Position numbers and translations under genes: made by a program. The notes under the pieces are model-generated. The model was not told the origin of the DNA. It was given only the letters and a program-made list of their open reading frames with translations, and did not search any database. A stretch of DNA of 14,579 bases from Chrysochromulina parva. Taxonomy: Eukaryota; Haptophyta; Prymnesiales; Chrysochromulinaceae. Below are positions 8,401 to 14,579 of the stretch, one piece after another (position 1 is the stretch's first letter; each line of letters opens with the position of its first letter). The stretch lies in the NCBI GenBank assembly GCA_002887195.1, contig PJAB01001425.1:1-14579 (forward strand), given 5' to 3'.

Positions 8401-8647
8401 TCCGCCGCCCGCAGCGCCGTTCATGATCTTTGACGACAGCGCGGAGGCAGAGGCGCGGCCCCCACCGCCGCCACCGCCGTCTGCTCTTGCGCCCACGACG
8501 TCGCGCCCGGCCGCGCCGCCCGTCTTCGCGATCTACGAGACGAGCGTCGGTGGTATGAACTCCTTCTTCCCGGGCGACGACGAGGACACTATCAACGGCT
8601 CCACGTGCCGTGGGCTGCTCAAGGGTTTGCTCAGGGCGACCGACTGA
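5458..8647 (+). CDS. MAD3: Spindle checkpoint protein MAD3/BUBR1, kinase-less, with ABBA-motif array
   Basis: Two exons (5458-5482 and 5583-8647) give 1029 residues. Motifs in family order: first KEN box at 14-16 in CKENAQPLRRGRKVEALN; Bub1/Mad3 TPR domain at about 20-190 (DPLDVWIKYIQW, FWISWAAVLESKRKLDEADKV); D-box-like RSAL at 223; ABBA motif FLIFED at 270; second KEN at 302 followed by PW, as in animal BUBR1; ABBA-like FSIHHD at 342; GLEBS-type Bub3-binding segment around 472-481 (CSFEEARARE); ABBA FAIFDD at 565; three DTPRP sites; polyproline near 700; a DVTINTK segment at about 731. From 773 on there is a repeated FMIFDD array. There is no kinase or pseudokinase domain, so it is a MAD3-type rather than BUB1-type protein. 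The family forms the mitotic checkpoint complex with Mad2, Bub3 and Cdc20 and blocks APC/C until chromosomes attach. Family and motif order are seen in sequence; binding activities are inferred. Confidence 0.9.
5483..5582 (+). other. Predicted intron 1 of the MAD3-like gene (100 bp)
   Basis: The TPR/KEN frame has no ATG upstream of the KEN box, only a TTG at 5549. ATG 5458, in good context (cagcATGG), is in another frame. A GT donor at 5483 (GTACGC) and an AG acceptor at 5581-5582 after a pyrimidine-rich tract (from about 5541) join them in phase 1, giving MAEVDDAPA followed directly by WETCKEN. It is the only GT in exon 1 that restores the frame with this acceptor. The 25-nt first coding exon is very short. 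Transcript data would confirm it. Confidence 0.75.
7097..7138 (+). repeat. 21-bp tandem duplication inside the MAD3-like gene
   Basis: Two identical 21-bp units (7097-7117, 7118-7138) encode a doubled LARDGAH heptapeptide in the low-complexity linker after the GLEBS segment. The reading frame is kept. It is a recent slippage-type duplication with no evident function. Confidence 0.9.
7874..8482 (+). repeat. Coding minisatellite of ABBA-type motifs (about 72-90 bp units)
   Basis: Units begin with the motif codons at 7874 (FMMFDD), 7946, 8018, 8099, 8180 and 8252 (FMIFDD each), 8342 (diverged, TGG at 8342, FFVDD) and 8420 (FMIFDD). Spacing is 72, 72, 81, 81, 72, 90 and 78 bp, always a multiple of three; differences come mostly from the number of proline codons. 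Each unit is motif, SSEADAE- or SSEAEAE-type acidic stretch, polyproline, QSNAAP. The acidic part alternates D-form and E-form over the first five units, pointing to duplication in two-unit blocks. Unit starts fit the ABBA consensus F-x-I/L/V-F/H/Y-x-D/E. Confidence 0.92.
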
Positions 8648-9286
8648 GCGAGCGCGTCAGCTGCACCTGCCACGGAGAGTAATGCAGCGCGCGTGACGAG
8701 AGAGAGATGCATGGATGCACGGCGGGGGGAATGCGCTGGTTGCCATCGGTGATGTGGCATGCGACAGAGAACTCACTCAGTCACACAGCTAGTACACGCC
8801 CACTCGGCTCGGAGAGGGCGAGCGTGTATAGCCTCAGTAGCTACGCAAGCACGAGGCTCGAGGGGTGCGCTCGCTCTGTGGGGCGGTAACCGGTATGATA
8901 GCGGCTTACGCCTTACGTTACCGATCGGGGACCGATGGCGGTGCACTGTCCCGGCTCCCCCGCGAGGCGTTCAGGCGAGGACTCGAAATGACAAATGACG
9001 AACAAACGGAAAAAAACCGTGAAACGAGAGTTCAAGCTTCATTTACAGTTCAAGTGACAGCTTTGTGCTTACCACAAGTTCGAGTTGTGCGAGCCGCGCC
9101 TCACCGGGCGCTCACGAAGCCGCGGCGCACTGGGCGCTCACGAAGCCGCGGCGCACTGGGCGCTCACGAAGCCGCGGCGCACTGGGCGAGCAGACCATCA
9201 CGCCGCCCGATCGGGGCACTTCGGCCTCTCGGCTCGAGAGGTCTCGCTCGGGCGCCGTTCGCACACGAGCTCCGTGACTGCCCGAC
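8648..9286. other. Intergenic region upstream of the HEI10-like gene
   Basis: The 639 bp contain no supported gene. The distal part carries several caagt/acaag words (9050-9080) and a 26-bp triplicate (9106-9183). An in-frame TGA at 9275-9277, 9 bp before ATG 9287, rules out an N-terminal extension of the next gene in this frame. Confidence 0.6.
9106..9183 (+). repeat. 26-bp tandem repeat, three perfect copies
   Basis: Three identical units starting gggcgctcacgaagccgc (9106, 9132, 9158), followed by a partial gggcg. It lies about 105 bp before the HEI10-like start, in the promoter or 5' UTR. Perfect identity means a recent expansion. The length is not a multiple of three and no protein is supported across it. 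Confidence 0.9.
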
Positions 9287-10297
9287 ATGAACACTGATTA
9301 CGGCGATCCGCTGTGCAACCTGTGCTGGGAGGTGATCAAGGAGCCGTACATCGTCACGTCGTGCAACCACGCTTTCTGCATGAAGCACGAGAGCGACCCA
9401 CGCATCCAGCAGTCCACATGCCCCGGCTGCGGCTCGCACCTGCCTTCGAAGAACGGCATGCAGGTGGCGCGGTTCCGCGTGAGCAAGGAGGATACCCGGT
9501 CTCTCTGCGGGCTTCACCCGGACGTCGTCATCGAGCTCGCGACCAAGGCGCTCGACTTCTGGAGCATGCAGGAGCGCACACGCTCCGACTTCTTCGCTCT
9601 CAAGTGGTCGGAGGCCAAGAAGAACAAGGACGAGCAGAAGCAGAGCTTCAAGATCGCGCACGAGGGCCTCGCGCAGGAGCTCCTGGCCGAGCGCCAGCGA
9701 GTCCAGCAGGCCGACGCGCGCGGCGACGAGCTCAAGCAGGAGCTGCAGCTGCTCGAGGACAAGTACACTGAGGAGACGCGCAAGGTGCGGATGCTGCAGG
9801 AGCGCATGATCGAGTGGAAGCGCAAGCGCAGCGAATCGCCGCAGCACCCAAGCGCGCTCGCCTCGCCCGAGCACGGAGCGGCTGGCAGCTCGCGCCAACG
9901 TTGCGACGGCATCGGCGGCTTCTGCAACCCTGCATGCAACCCGCGCACGTCGCCCATGCGCTCGCATAGCGTTCCGCCGCGCGCTCTCGGAGGCGGTGGC
10001 ATGGGCGGCGGCATGGGCGGCGGCATGGGCGGCGGCTTCGGCAGCGGCGGCCTCAGCCGGCACGCCTCGCCCGCGTCGCACCATACGTCCTCCGGTCCGC
10101 CCGCGCCCCTCGGCCGGTCGATGCCGAGCTTGGGCGGAGGCGGCTTTGGCCTCGGCGCAGCAAGTGGCAGCGTCTCGCGCTTTGGCTCCCTGGCGCACCT
10201 GACGACACCAACGACCAGCTCGCGCCAAAGCACGCCGGTGCACCGCTCGATCGGCTCGATCGGCGGGTCGGCGCTCTCGTACGGAGGCCGGCGCTGA
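9287..10297 (+). CDS. HEI10: RING-finger E3 ligase, HEI10/CCNB1IP1-like meiotic crossover protein
   Basis: The 336-residue, intron-free protein starts at ATG 9287, just after an in-frame stop. RING ligands are Cys10, Cys13, Cys26, His28, Cys31, His34, Cys45 and Cys48, at the extreme N-terminus as in HEI10/CCNB1IP1. The family-typical segment follows: GLHPDVVIELATKALDFW (75-92), then a coiled coil from about 96 to 180. The tail (181-336) is Ser/Gly/Pro-rich with SP and TP sites, and has a GGGM repeat at about 236-251. HEI10 proteins are SUMO or ubiquitin ligases that load on the synaptonemal complex and mark crossover sites, so this suggests a meiotic sexual cycle. The length is close to plant and animal HEI10. 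Other ZMM-type RING proteins (Zip3, RNF212) are possible, but the post-RING segment favours HEI10. Confidence 0.85.
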   Translation: MNTDYGDPLCNLCWEVIKEPYIVTSCNHAFCMKHESDPRIQQSTCPGCGSHLPSKNGMQVARFRVSKEDTRSLCGLHPDVVIELATKALDFWSMQERTRSDFFALKWSEAKKNKDEQKQSFKIAHEGLAQELLAERQRVQQADARGDELKQELQLLEDKYTEETRKVRMLQERMIEWKRKRSESPQHPSALASPEHGAAGSSRQRCDGIGGFCNPACNPRTSPMRSHSVPPRALGGGGMGGGMGGGMGGGFGSGGLSRHASPASHHTSSGPPAPLGRSMPSLGGGGFGLGAASGSVSRFGSLAHLTTPTTSSRQSTPVHRSIGSIGGSALSYGGRR

Positions 10298-11030
10298 GCG
10301 ATGCGAGAGGCGCGCCGATCGGACGGCCAGAGAAAGCTCGAGGAAGACGAGGCAGAGAGAGCGGAGCGGAGCAAGGCGGGTAGGGACTCGGGAGGCGGGC
10401 CGGATCGGATCTGTCCTCTGTCCTTGGATCGATCCGTCGGCGGCTGTCAGTGGCAGCACGAGTGCACGAGTGCAGAGAGCGAGGCGAGGAGCCAGAGGCG
10501 CGCGCGGGGCGTGAGAGAGGACCTCACACCCACGCGACTCGACGAGTCGGGAACCGGTGCCTGGTGCCACTTCGCGGGGGAAACGTGTGTGCAACGACTT
10601 CATGCACCCGTGTACAGAACGTGTGTGCTGGCCGAGGAGCACACAGTGTGGAGAGCGCCAGGCGTGGAGCCAGAGGCGCGCGCCGCGGGCGTAAGAGAGG
10701 ACCTCACACCCACGAGTCGGGAACAGGAGCCTGGTGCCACTTCACGGGGGAAATGTGTGTGCAACAACTTCACGCACCGGAGGTGTAGAGAACGTGCTGT
10801 GTGCGCGTTCTCAGCTGAGAGAGTAGTACACCCAGAGTCACCACGGCCAACGACCGGTGGGAGAAAATCGATATGGTGACACCAACGACGACCGTTGTGG
10901 GGAAAATGTGGGCCTCAGGCACACTATTCACAGCAGTCAAGGGCGTTTTGCATTCACACACATATGGCGGTCTTCTCGTCTGCCCTAATACGAACAGTCT
11001 GCATGCGCCTTCGGTGTTCGGGCCTTTCAC
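10298..11030. other. Intergenic region between the HEI10-like gene and the glycosyltransferase
   Basis: These 733 bp hold the 3' flank of the HEI10-like gene and the 5' flank of the next gene. No gene is supported. The main content is an imperfect direct duplication at 10470-10806. Confidence 0.6.
10470..10806 (+). repeat. Imperfect direct duplication (about 160 bp, offset 178 bp)
   Basis: Copy 1 (about 10470-10630) and copy 2 (about 10648-10806) share runs such as ggagccagaggcgcgcgc (10488 and 10666), gagaggacctcacaccca, cctggtgccactt and gggggaaa followed by gtgtgtgcaac. Copy 2 lacks a few bases around gactcgac. About 85-90 percent of aligned bases appear to match by eye. It is a non-coding tandem duplication that has begun to diverge. 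Confidence 0.85.
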
Positions 11031-12446
11031 ATGGCGACGCTCTGTGTATTCAGCATGTGGGTGCGCACATGTGTGTGGATACTCGTCGCGCTGGCTGCGT
11101 GCATTCAGCTGATGAGCGCGCAGCAGCTGATCAGCCTCGATGGTCAGTCTGCGGCCTTCGATGAGCTTTTGCCGGCAGCTCTTGGCCGCCAATGCAGTAA
11201 CGTGCTGATCATGCATCACAAGCGGCTTCCTGAGCTCGAGGCGACTCTTCGTATGCTTGCATCGTTGCGGGGTGCGTCACAGCTGGTCGTGACCGTCGCG
11301 CAGTCGTTGCGACCTTCTGAAGCCTCCGCAGCCAACGCTTCCGCCACGCTGCTGCAGTCGCTCACGCCGGCGCTCAGCGGCATGCGCGTGCGCCATCGAC
11401 CGACGACGGTGCCCGAGCACGAGGTCGATGGCACGCACTCGGTCGATGCGCAGCGCTATGGCACCAAGCGCAACTCATTCCGTAATCTGCTGATGGGCTT
11501 GCATGCCATCTTTGATGACACGCCATCCCATCACGACGATGCAGCTCACGGGCCCGCGTATGCGATCGTGATGGAGGACGACGTCGAGCTGGCGGAGGAT
11601 ACGCTTGACTTTTTTGAGATGGGCGCCTCGCTCCTCGAGTCCACGCGCGCACTGCCGCCGCCCGAGGCGGTCAAGCTCGTGACGACGTTTTGCATACCGC
11701 GCAAGGGCCACGCTGACTACGGCTTCAAAGGGTGGCTGCCGGGAGATTGGATCTCGCTGCGTGCCGACCGGTACCGGCGATGGCGGCTGCAGCGCGTCAC
11801 CTTCAAGACGTTTGCGTGGATCTCGAGCCGCGAGGTGTACGAGGCCATGGTCGCCGACATTCAGGACTCGATGCTTCAGATGCATGCAGACGCAGGCACG
11901 CTGCATGCATCGCTCCGTGGCTGCCCATACTGTGACAACTTTTGCTACGACCACTACCTCGAGTGGCGCTGGCGGAATCACTCCATCGTGTGCCCGGAGA
12001 TGCCGCGCGCGCGTCAGCTCGTCCTTGGGCAGGGTGGCGGCATGACCGAGCGCCCGGGTAACGTGCCCCACCTATCATGGACTCGACTGAGTGCCTCTTT
12101 GATGACCTCTCTGAGTGCATGCTGATTGCCTCCCTCATCAGGTGACGTGTCCACCTATCATGGACTCGAACGATCGGGTACGCTGCTCAACACGCAGTTT
12201 GTGCCTTGGTGGAGGCACGCCAACGGTGAGAAGGTGCAGCGCGGCCGGCGCGTGCTCAACAGCGTCGCGCTGTGGCTGGGCCCTGCGCTCGCAGTGCTGG
12301 TCGCGTGGGAGGTGGCGCAGTGCCGACGATGGGCGCTCTGGGCCCGTGCGGTGACCGACGGGCGCTCGGCTTTCGTAGCGCGGCTGGAAGCATGGGGCGG
12401 GATCGAGACATCAGGGCGAGCTAGCGTACCGATCAAGGTCTTATAA
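11031..12446 (+). CDS. GT13-like (GnT-I/POMGnT1-type) glycosyltransferase
   Basis: Two exons (11031-12057, 12142-12446) give 443 residues. An N-terminal hydrophobic segment (about 14-30, CVWILVALAACIQLMSA) fits a type II Golgi signal anchor or a signal peptide. The catalytic region shows NVLIMHHKRLPELEATL (57-73), YAIVMEDDVELAEDTLDFF (177-195) with the metal/UDP-sugar-binding EDD motif (182-184), FAWISSREVYEAM (261-273) and CYDHYLEWRWRNHSIVCPEM (305-324). These match the order in GT13 N-acetylglucosaminyltransferases: EDD, GW-loop, D-W/Y helix, C-x-P-E. Donor and acceptor are not predictable; a role in N-glycan or O-mannose GlcNAc transfer is an inference. Exon 2 adds a second hydrophobic span (about 383-401), unusual for the family. 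Without splicing the frame ends at 12125. Confidence 0.65.
12058..12141 (+). other. Predicted 84-bp intron of the glycosyltransferase gene
   Basis: The donor GTAACG at 12058 and the acceptor ...CTCATCAG at 12140-12141 join exon 1 to the 12142 exon in phase 1, across a Gly codon (G + GT), restoring an open frame of 100 more codons. Unspliced RNA meets a stop at 12123-12125. The first about 29 bases of the intron nearly duplicate the first bases of exon 2, which supports an origin by tandem duplication. RNA evidence is lacking. Confidence 0.7.
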
Positions 12447-13062
12447 GAGGTGATCCTGTCCACCGCAGGTCGTCGTAAACGACCAGTAATGTAAATCGTA
12501 CTGATAGGTTGGCGGAAACCCTCCGCGCGGGGAAAACGCCGAAGAGATAAATAGCGTAGAAAGGACGGTACACGGTGTACCGTACAGGCGGTACTGTCCG
12601 GTGGTCCGGACCGGACCCGGAACGCCGACACGATGATCGGCACACGGCAGCGAGCGCGCGCGGAGACGCGACGTCACAATCGACCGCCCGGGGGGTCAGG
12701 TCTGAAAGTCGTGAGAGCTCACGCACGCGCGCTGTCTACAACCAAGCTCAGACCGCATGTGCGACCGCGCTGAGGCAGAGCGTGGTGTCGGCCACGATCG
12801 AGGCCACGAAGCACGATGGAACGACCCCCCAATCCCCCCCCGACACCTCAGTGTCTCACACACATCGCCGCGGCTCACCGCCCTGCCCTCGACTCGAACT
12901 GAACTGTCGAACTGCGATGATCTCCGGCCGCAATCGGCCATCTCGGTCGTGCACTCGCAGGCGCCCCACATTGCACATAGGTCTGTCTGAAACGGTTGCG
13001 AAGTTGCGATGCCCCACGCCCAACGTCCACCTGGGACTGTCTGCAGGCTCGCGCGCGGCACC
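12447..13062. other. Convergent intergenic region with palindromes
   Basis: These 616 bp separate the convergent ends of the glycosyltransferase gene and the coiled-coil gene. A 250-codon open frame on the + strand (12575-13327) overlaps the antisense of the next gene and looks random, so I do not call it. Palindromic words (12565-12610) are listed separately. Confidence 0.55.
12565..12583. repeat. 19-nt hairpin-forming palindrome
   Basis: Arms acggtacac and gtgtaccgt are separated by one G, giving nine perfect base pairs. It is followed by CCGG/GGTCCGGACC words (about 12597-12615). It lies between convergent genes, about 120 bp after the glycosyltransferase stop, so it could fold in its 3' UTR. 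No function can be shown. Confidence 0.6.
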
Positions 13063-14579
13063 TCAATTCTCTTTGCCCTCCTTGATCGCGATGCGCACGG
13101 GCGCGGAGCTGAGCGCGGCCGTGGAAGGCCCCGCGGCTCCTCCTCGCACCGAGGAGTCCCTAATTAGGGAGTCCCTAAACGGCAACACGGGCACCGGCTT
13201 CGAGCTAGCTAGTCCCTTGCGAAGGCGGCTCGCCTCCCGTAGACTGACGGTCACTTGCGATCCAACGGCCAGACCGGTACCGGTACAGCGCGGCTCTGCG
13301 CCGGTGGTGGTCGCGCCCTTGCGATAGGCGCGCCGCTTGGCCGCCTCGAGTTCCTTTTGAAGCTCCTCCATCTGCATGGCAATCGAAGGCCGGGTAGCTT
13401 CGACACCCCCCGGTGCGCCCGGGACGGCGCCTTGGGCAGCCTTGGCCGACTCGGGCGGCGCCCGGGACGGCGCTCGGCTCGCCAGCGTGCTCACGGCAAG
13501 CAGGCTCGCCGGGGCCGCGGACAGGAGTGCGGCCGTTGGGAGCGTTGCGCCGGGCGCCTGCCGGTAGCGATCAAACTCGGCGGCAAGCTCCGCAAAGTTG
13601 GCATGGAGCGCGCCAGCCTCACGGGCGTGGCGAGCCCTGAGCTCGTCGATCTCGGCCAGCAGATGCTCATTGGAGGTGAGGAGCGCCGCGTGCGTCTCGC
13701 GAAGCATGTTGACGAGCGCACTGCTCGCTTCGAGCGCTTGCTGGTCCTTCAAGTGCTGCTGCTGCAGCTCGTCCACTTGCGTGAGTAGCCGTGCCTTCTC
13801 GAGCGTCCATCGATCCTCAGCCGCCGCCACCGCCGCCGCCATTGTCGGGCCCGCCGCCGCCGCCGCCGCCGCCACCGACGGCAAATGTGCCTCCCAGGCT
13901 TCGGCACGGCGCGCGGCGGCAACGGCCGTCGAGATCGCCGATGCGGCTGCCGCGAACGCCGCCGGCGCGGAGGGCGACCGCTGCGCGCCCGGCAGATTCG
14001 TCAGCTGGTTCGTCAACTCCCCCTCAGGCTCCGTCGCGGTCGGCAGATTCGTCAGCTGGTTCGTCAACTCCCCCTCAGGCTCCGTCGCGGTCGGCAGATT
14101 CGTCAGCTGGTTCGTCAACTTCCCCACAGGCTCCGTCGCGGTCGTGGCCGGGGCGGCGGCGGGCGGCGGCGGCACGGGCGAGGGCATCAGAGCCTGAGGC
14201 GGCGCCGGCGGCGGCAGCTTGGCCTGAGCAGGAGGCACCACCGGTGGCGCCTGCGACTCGATGGGCGCCGTCGTCGTAGGCGCCGTCGTGGCAGGCGCCA
14301 TTGTGGCAGGCGCCGGTGACGGCGGACGACGAATAGGCAGTTGTGACATCGGCGAGGCCAGTGCCTGCGTCAACATCGCCCTCGTCATCGGCGAGGGCAT
14401 CTGCGACGGCGCCGCCGGCATGCATCCACTCGACATCGACGAGAGCGAAGGCACATGGAGCGACGAGATCATGCCCTCGCCTGATGATGATGAGATGCGA
14501 TCTCGCGACGAGATCATGCCCTCGCCTGATGATGATGAGATGCGATCTCGCGACGAGATCATGCCCTCGCCTGATGATG
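13063..14579 (-). CDS. Pro/Ala-rich coiled-coil protein ending in KEN (5' end off window)
   Basis: The minus-strand frame is open from the right edge to the stop at 13063. Counting from the first ATG inside the window (14562) it has 499 residues, but the 15-residue N-terminal repeat continues to the edge, so the true start probably lies outside. In order: Ser-rich repeats ISSRDRISSSSGEGM (1-31); a Met/Pro/Ala/Thr-rich stretch (45-140); three 17-residue repeats with ELTNQLTNLP (about 141-191); an Ala-rich helix (200-248); a coiled coil (about 249-335, EDRWTLEKARLLTQVDEL and onward); a second short coiled segment (397-412, MQMEELQKELEAAKRR); and a basic/Ser tail ending in KEGKEN. No enzyme domain is recognised. 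The last three residues form a KEN box, a possible APC/C degron. The minus strand is chosen for the long frame and the heptad pattern. Confidence 0.6.
   Translation of the reverse strand, partial: SSGEGMISSRDRISSSSGEGMISSRDRISSSSGEGMISSLHVPSLSSMSSGCMPAAPSQMPSPMTRAMLTQALASPMSQLPIRRPPSPAPATMAPATTAPTTTAPIESQAPPVVPPAQAKLPPPAPPQALMPSPVPPPPAAAPATTATEPVGKLTNQLTNLPTATEPEGELTNQLTNLPTATEPEGELTNQLTNLPGAQRSPSAPAAFAAAASAISTAVAAARRAEAWEAHLPSVAAAAAAAGPTMAAAVAAAEDRWTLEKARLLTQVDELQQQHLKDQQALEASSALVNMLRETHAALLTSNEHLLAEIDELRARHAREAGALHANFAELAAEFDRYRQAPGATLPTAALLSAAPASLLAVSTLASRAPSRAPPESAKAAQGAVPGAPGGVEATRPSIAMQMEELQKELEAAKRRAYRKGATTTGAEPRCTGTGLAVGSQVTVSLREASRLRKGLASSKPVPVLPFRDSLIRDSSVRGGAAGPSTAALSSAPVRIAIKEGKEN
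13991..14143 (-). repeat. 51-bp tandem repeat, three copies, coding
   Basis: Units at 13991-14041, 14042-14092 and 14093-14143. The first two are identical; the third has two or three substitutions (V and K in place of E). They encode a 17-residue repeat centred on LTNQLTNLPTATEP in the coiled-coil protein. The length keeps the frame. Confidence 0.92.
14465..14579 (-). repeat. 45-bp tandem repeat running off the window edge, coding
   Basis: Two perfect units (14465-14509, 14510-14554) and 25 bases of a third (14555-14579) that continues past the edge. On the minus strand they encode ISSRDRISSSSGEGM. Because every unit contains an in-frame ATG, the start codon of the gene cannot be fixed from this window. 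Confidence 0.92.

Noticed and set aside
7135..8496. Long minus-strand open frame (453 codons) opposite the MAD3-like gene
   Set aside because: It is the antisense of a GC-rich coding repeat: poly-Gly/Ala/Ser with no domain. The + strand has the KEN, TPR, GLEBS and ABBA motifs.
9106..9183. Possible CRISPR-like array
   Set aside because: The three 26-bp units are directly adjacent with no spacers, and the context is eukaryotic.
9164..10642. Minus-strand open frame of 492 codons opposite the HEI10-like gene
   Set aside because: Arg/Ala/Leu-rich antisense shadow. The + strand has a complete RING and the post-RING signature.
12575..13327. Plus-strand open frame of 250 codons between convergent genes
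   Set aside because: Composition is random-like, it overlaps the antisense of the coiled-coil gene, and no domain or GC3 bias is visible.
13063..14579. Idea that the coiled-coil protein is a shugoshin or kinetochore protein
   Set aside because: Coiled coil and KEN are not specific; no shugoshin C-terminal basic motif or other family signature is visible.

Overview
The window looks like nuclear DNA of a eukaryotic alga, most likely a haptophyte (an ochrophyte is possible). The genes are very GC-rich at third codon positions, two genes contain short GT-AG introns of 84-100 bp, and one enzyme carries a signal-peptide-plus-transit-peptide leader typical of secondary plastids. Low-complexity proline/alanine tracts and microsatellites are frequent. 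No operons, ribosome binding sites, phage or insertion-sequence genes are seen. The taxon is inferred from style, because no search could be run.

Layout, left to right: the last 68 codons of an unidentified + strand gene (1-209); a 1.75-kb gene-poor stretch with microsatellites and palindromes; an aldo/keto reductase of the Tas type with a probable plastid leader (1961-3391, +); a small CHORD-like cysteine/histidine-rich protein (3783-4247, -) diverging from a small single-span membrane protein (4579-5034, +); a kinase-less spindle checkpoint protein of the MAD3/BUBR1 family (5458-8647, +, one intron); a RING-finger meiotic protein of the HEI10/CCNB1IP1 type (9287-10297, +); a GT13-like glycosyltransferase (11031-12446, +, one intron); and, convergent with it, a proline-rich coiled-coil protein ending in KEN that runs off the right edge (13063-14579, -).

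The most interesting part is the MAD3/BUBR1 protein. It has the expected motif order: first KEN box, TPR, D-box, ABBA-KEN-ABBA cassette, GLEBS-type Bub3-binding segment. After these its C-terminal quarter is a tandem array of FMIFDD-type ABBA motifs on acidic/polyproline linkers. In known relatives ABBA motifs bind Cdc20 and occur in small numbers, so this looks like a multivalent checkpoint inhibitor built by minisatellite expansion. A second notable item is the glycosyltransferase intron: its 5' end is a near copy of the start of the following exon, the signature expected if the intron arose by tandem duplication of an AGGT-bearing exon segment.

The genes do not form an obvious pathway. Two neighbours (MAD3-like and HEI10-like) both concern chromosome segregation or recombination, which may be coincidence. 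Short ACTTG/TTGAC repeats lie just upstream of three of the genes, on the sense strand in each case, and may be core promoter or 5'-UTR elements.
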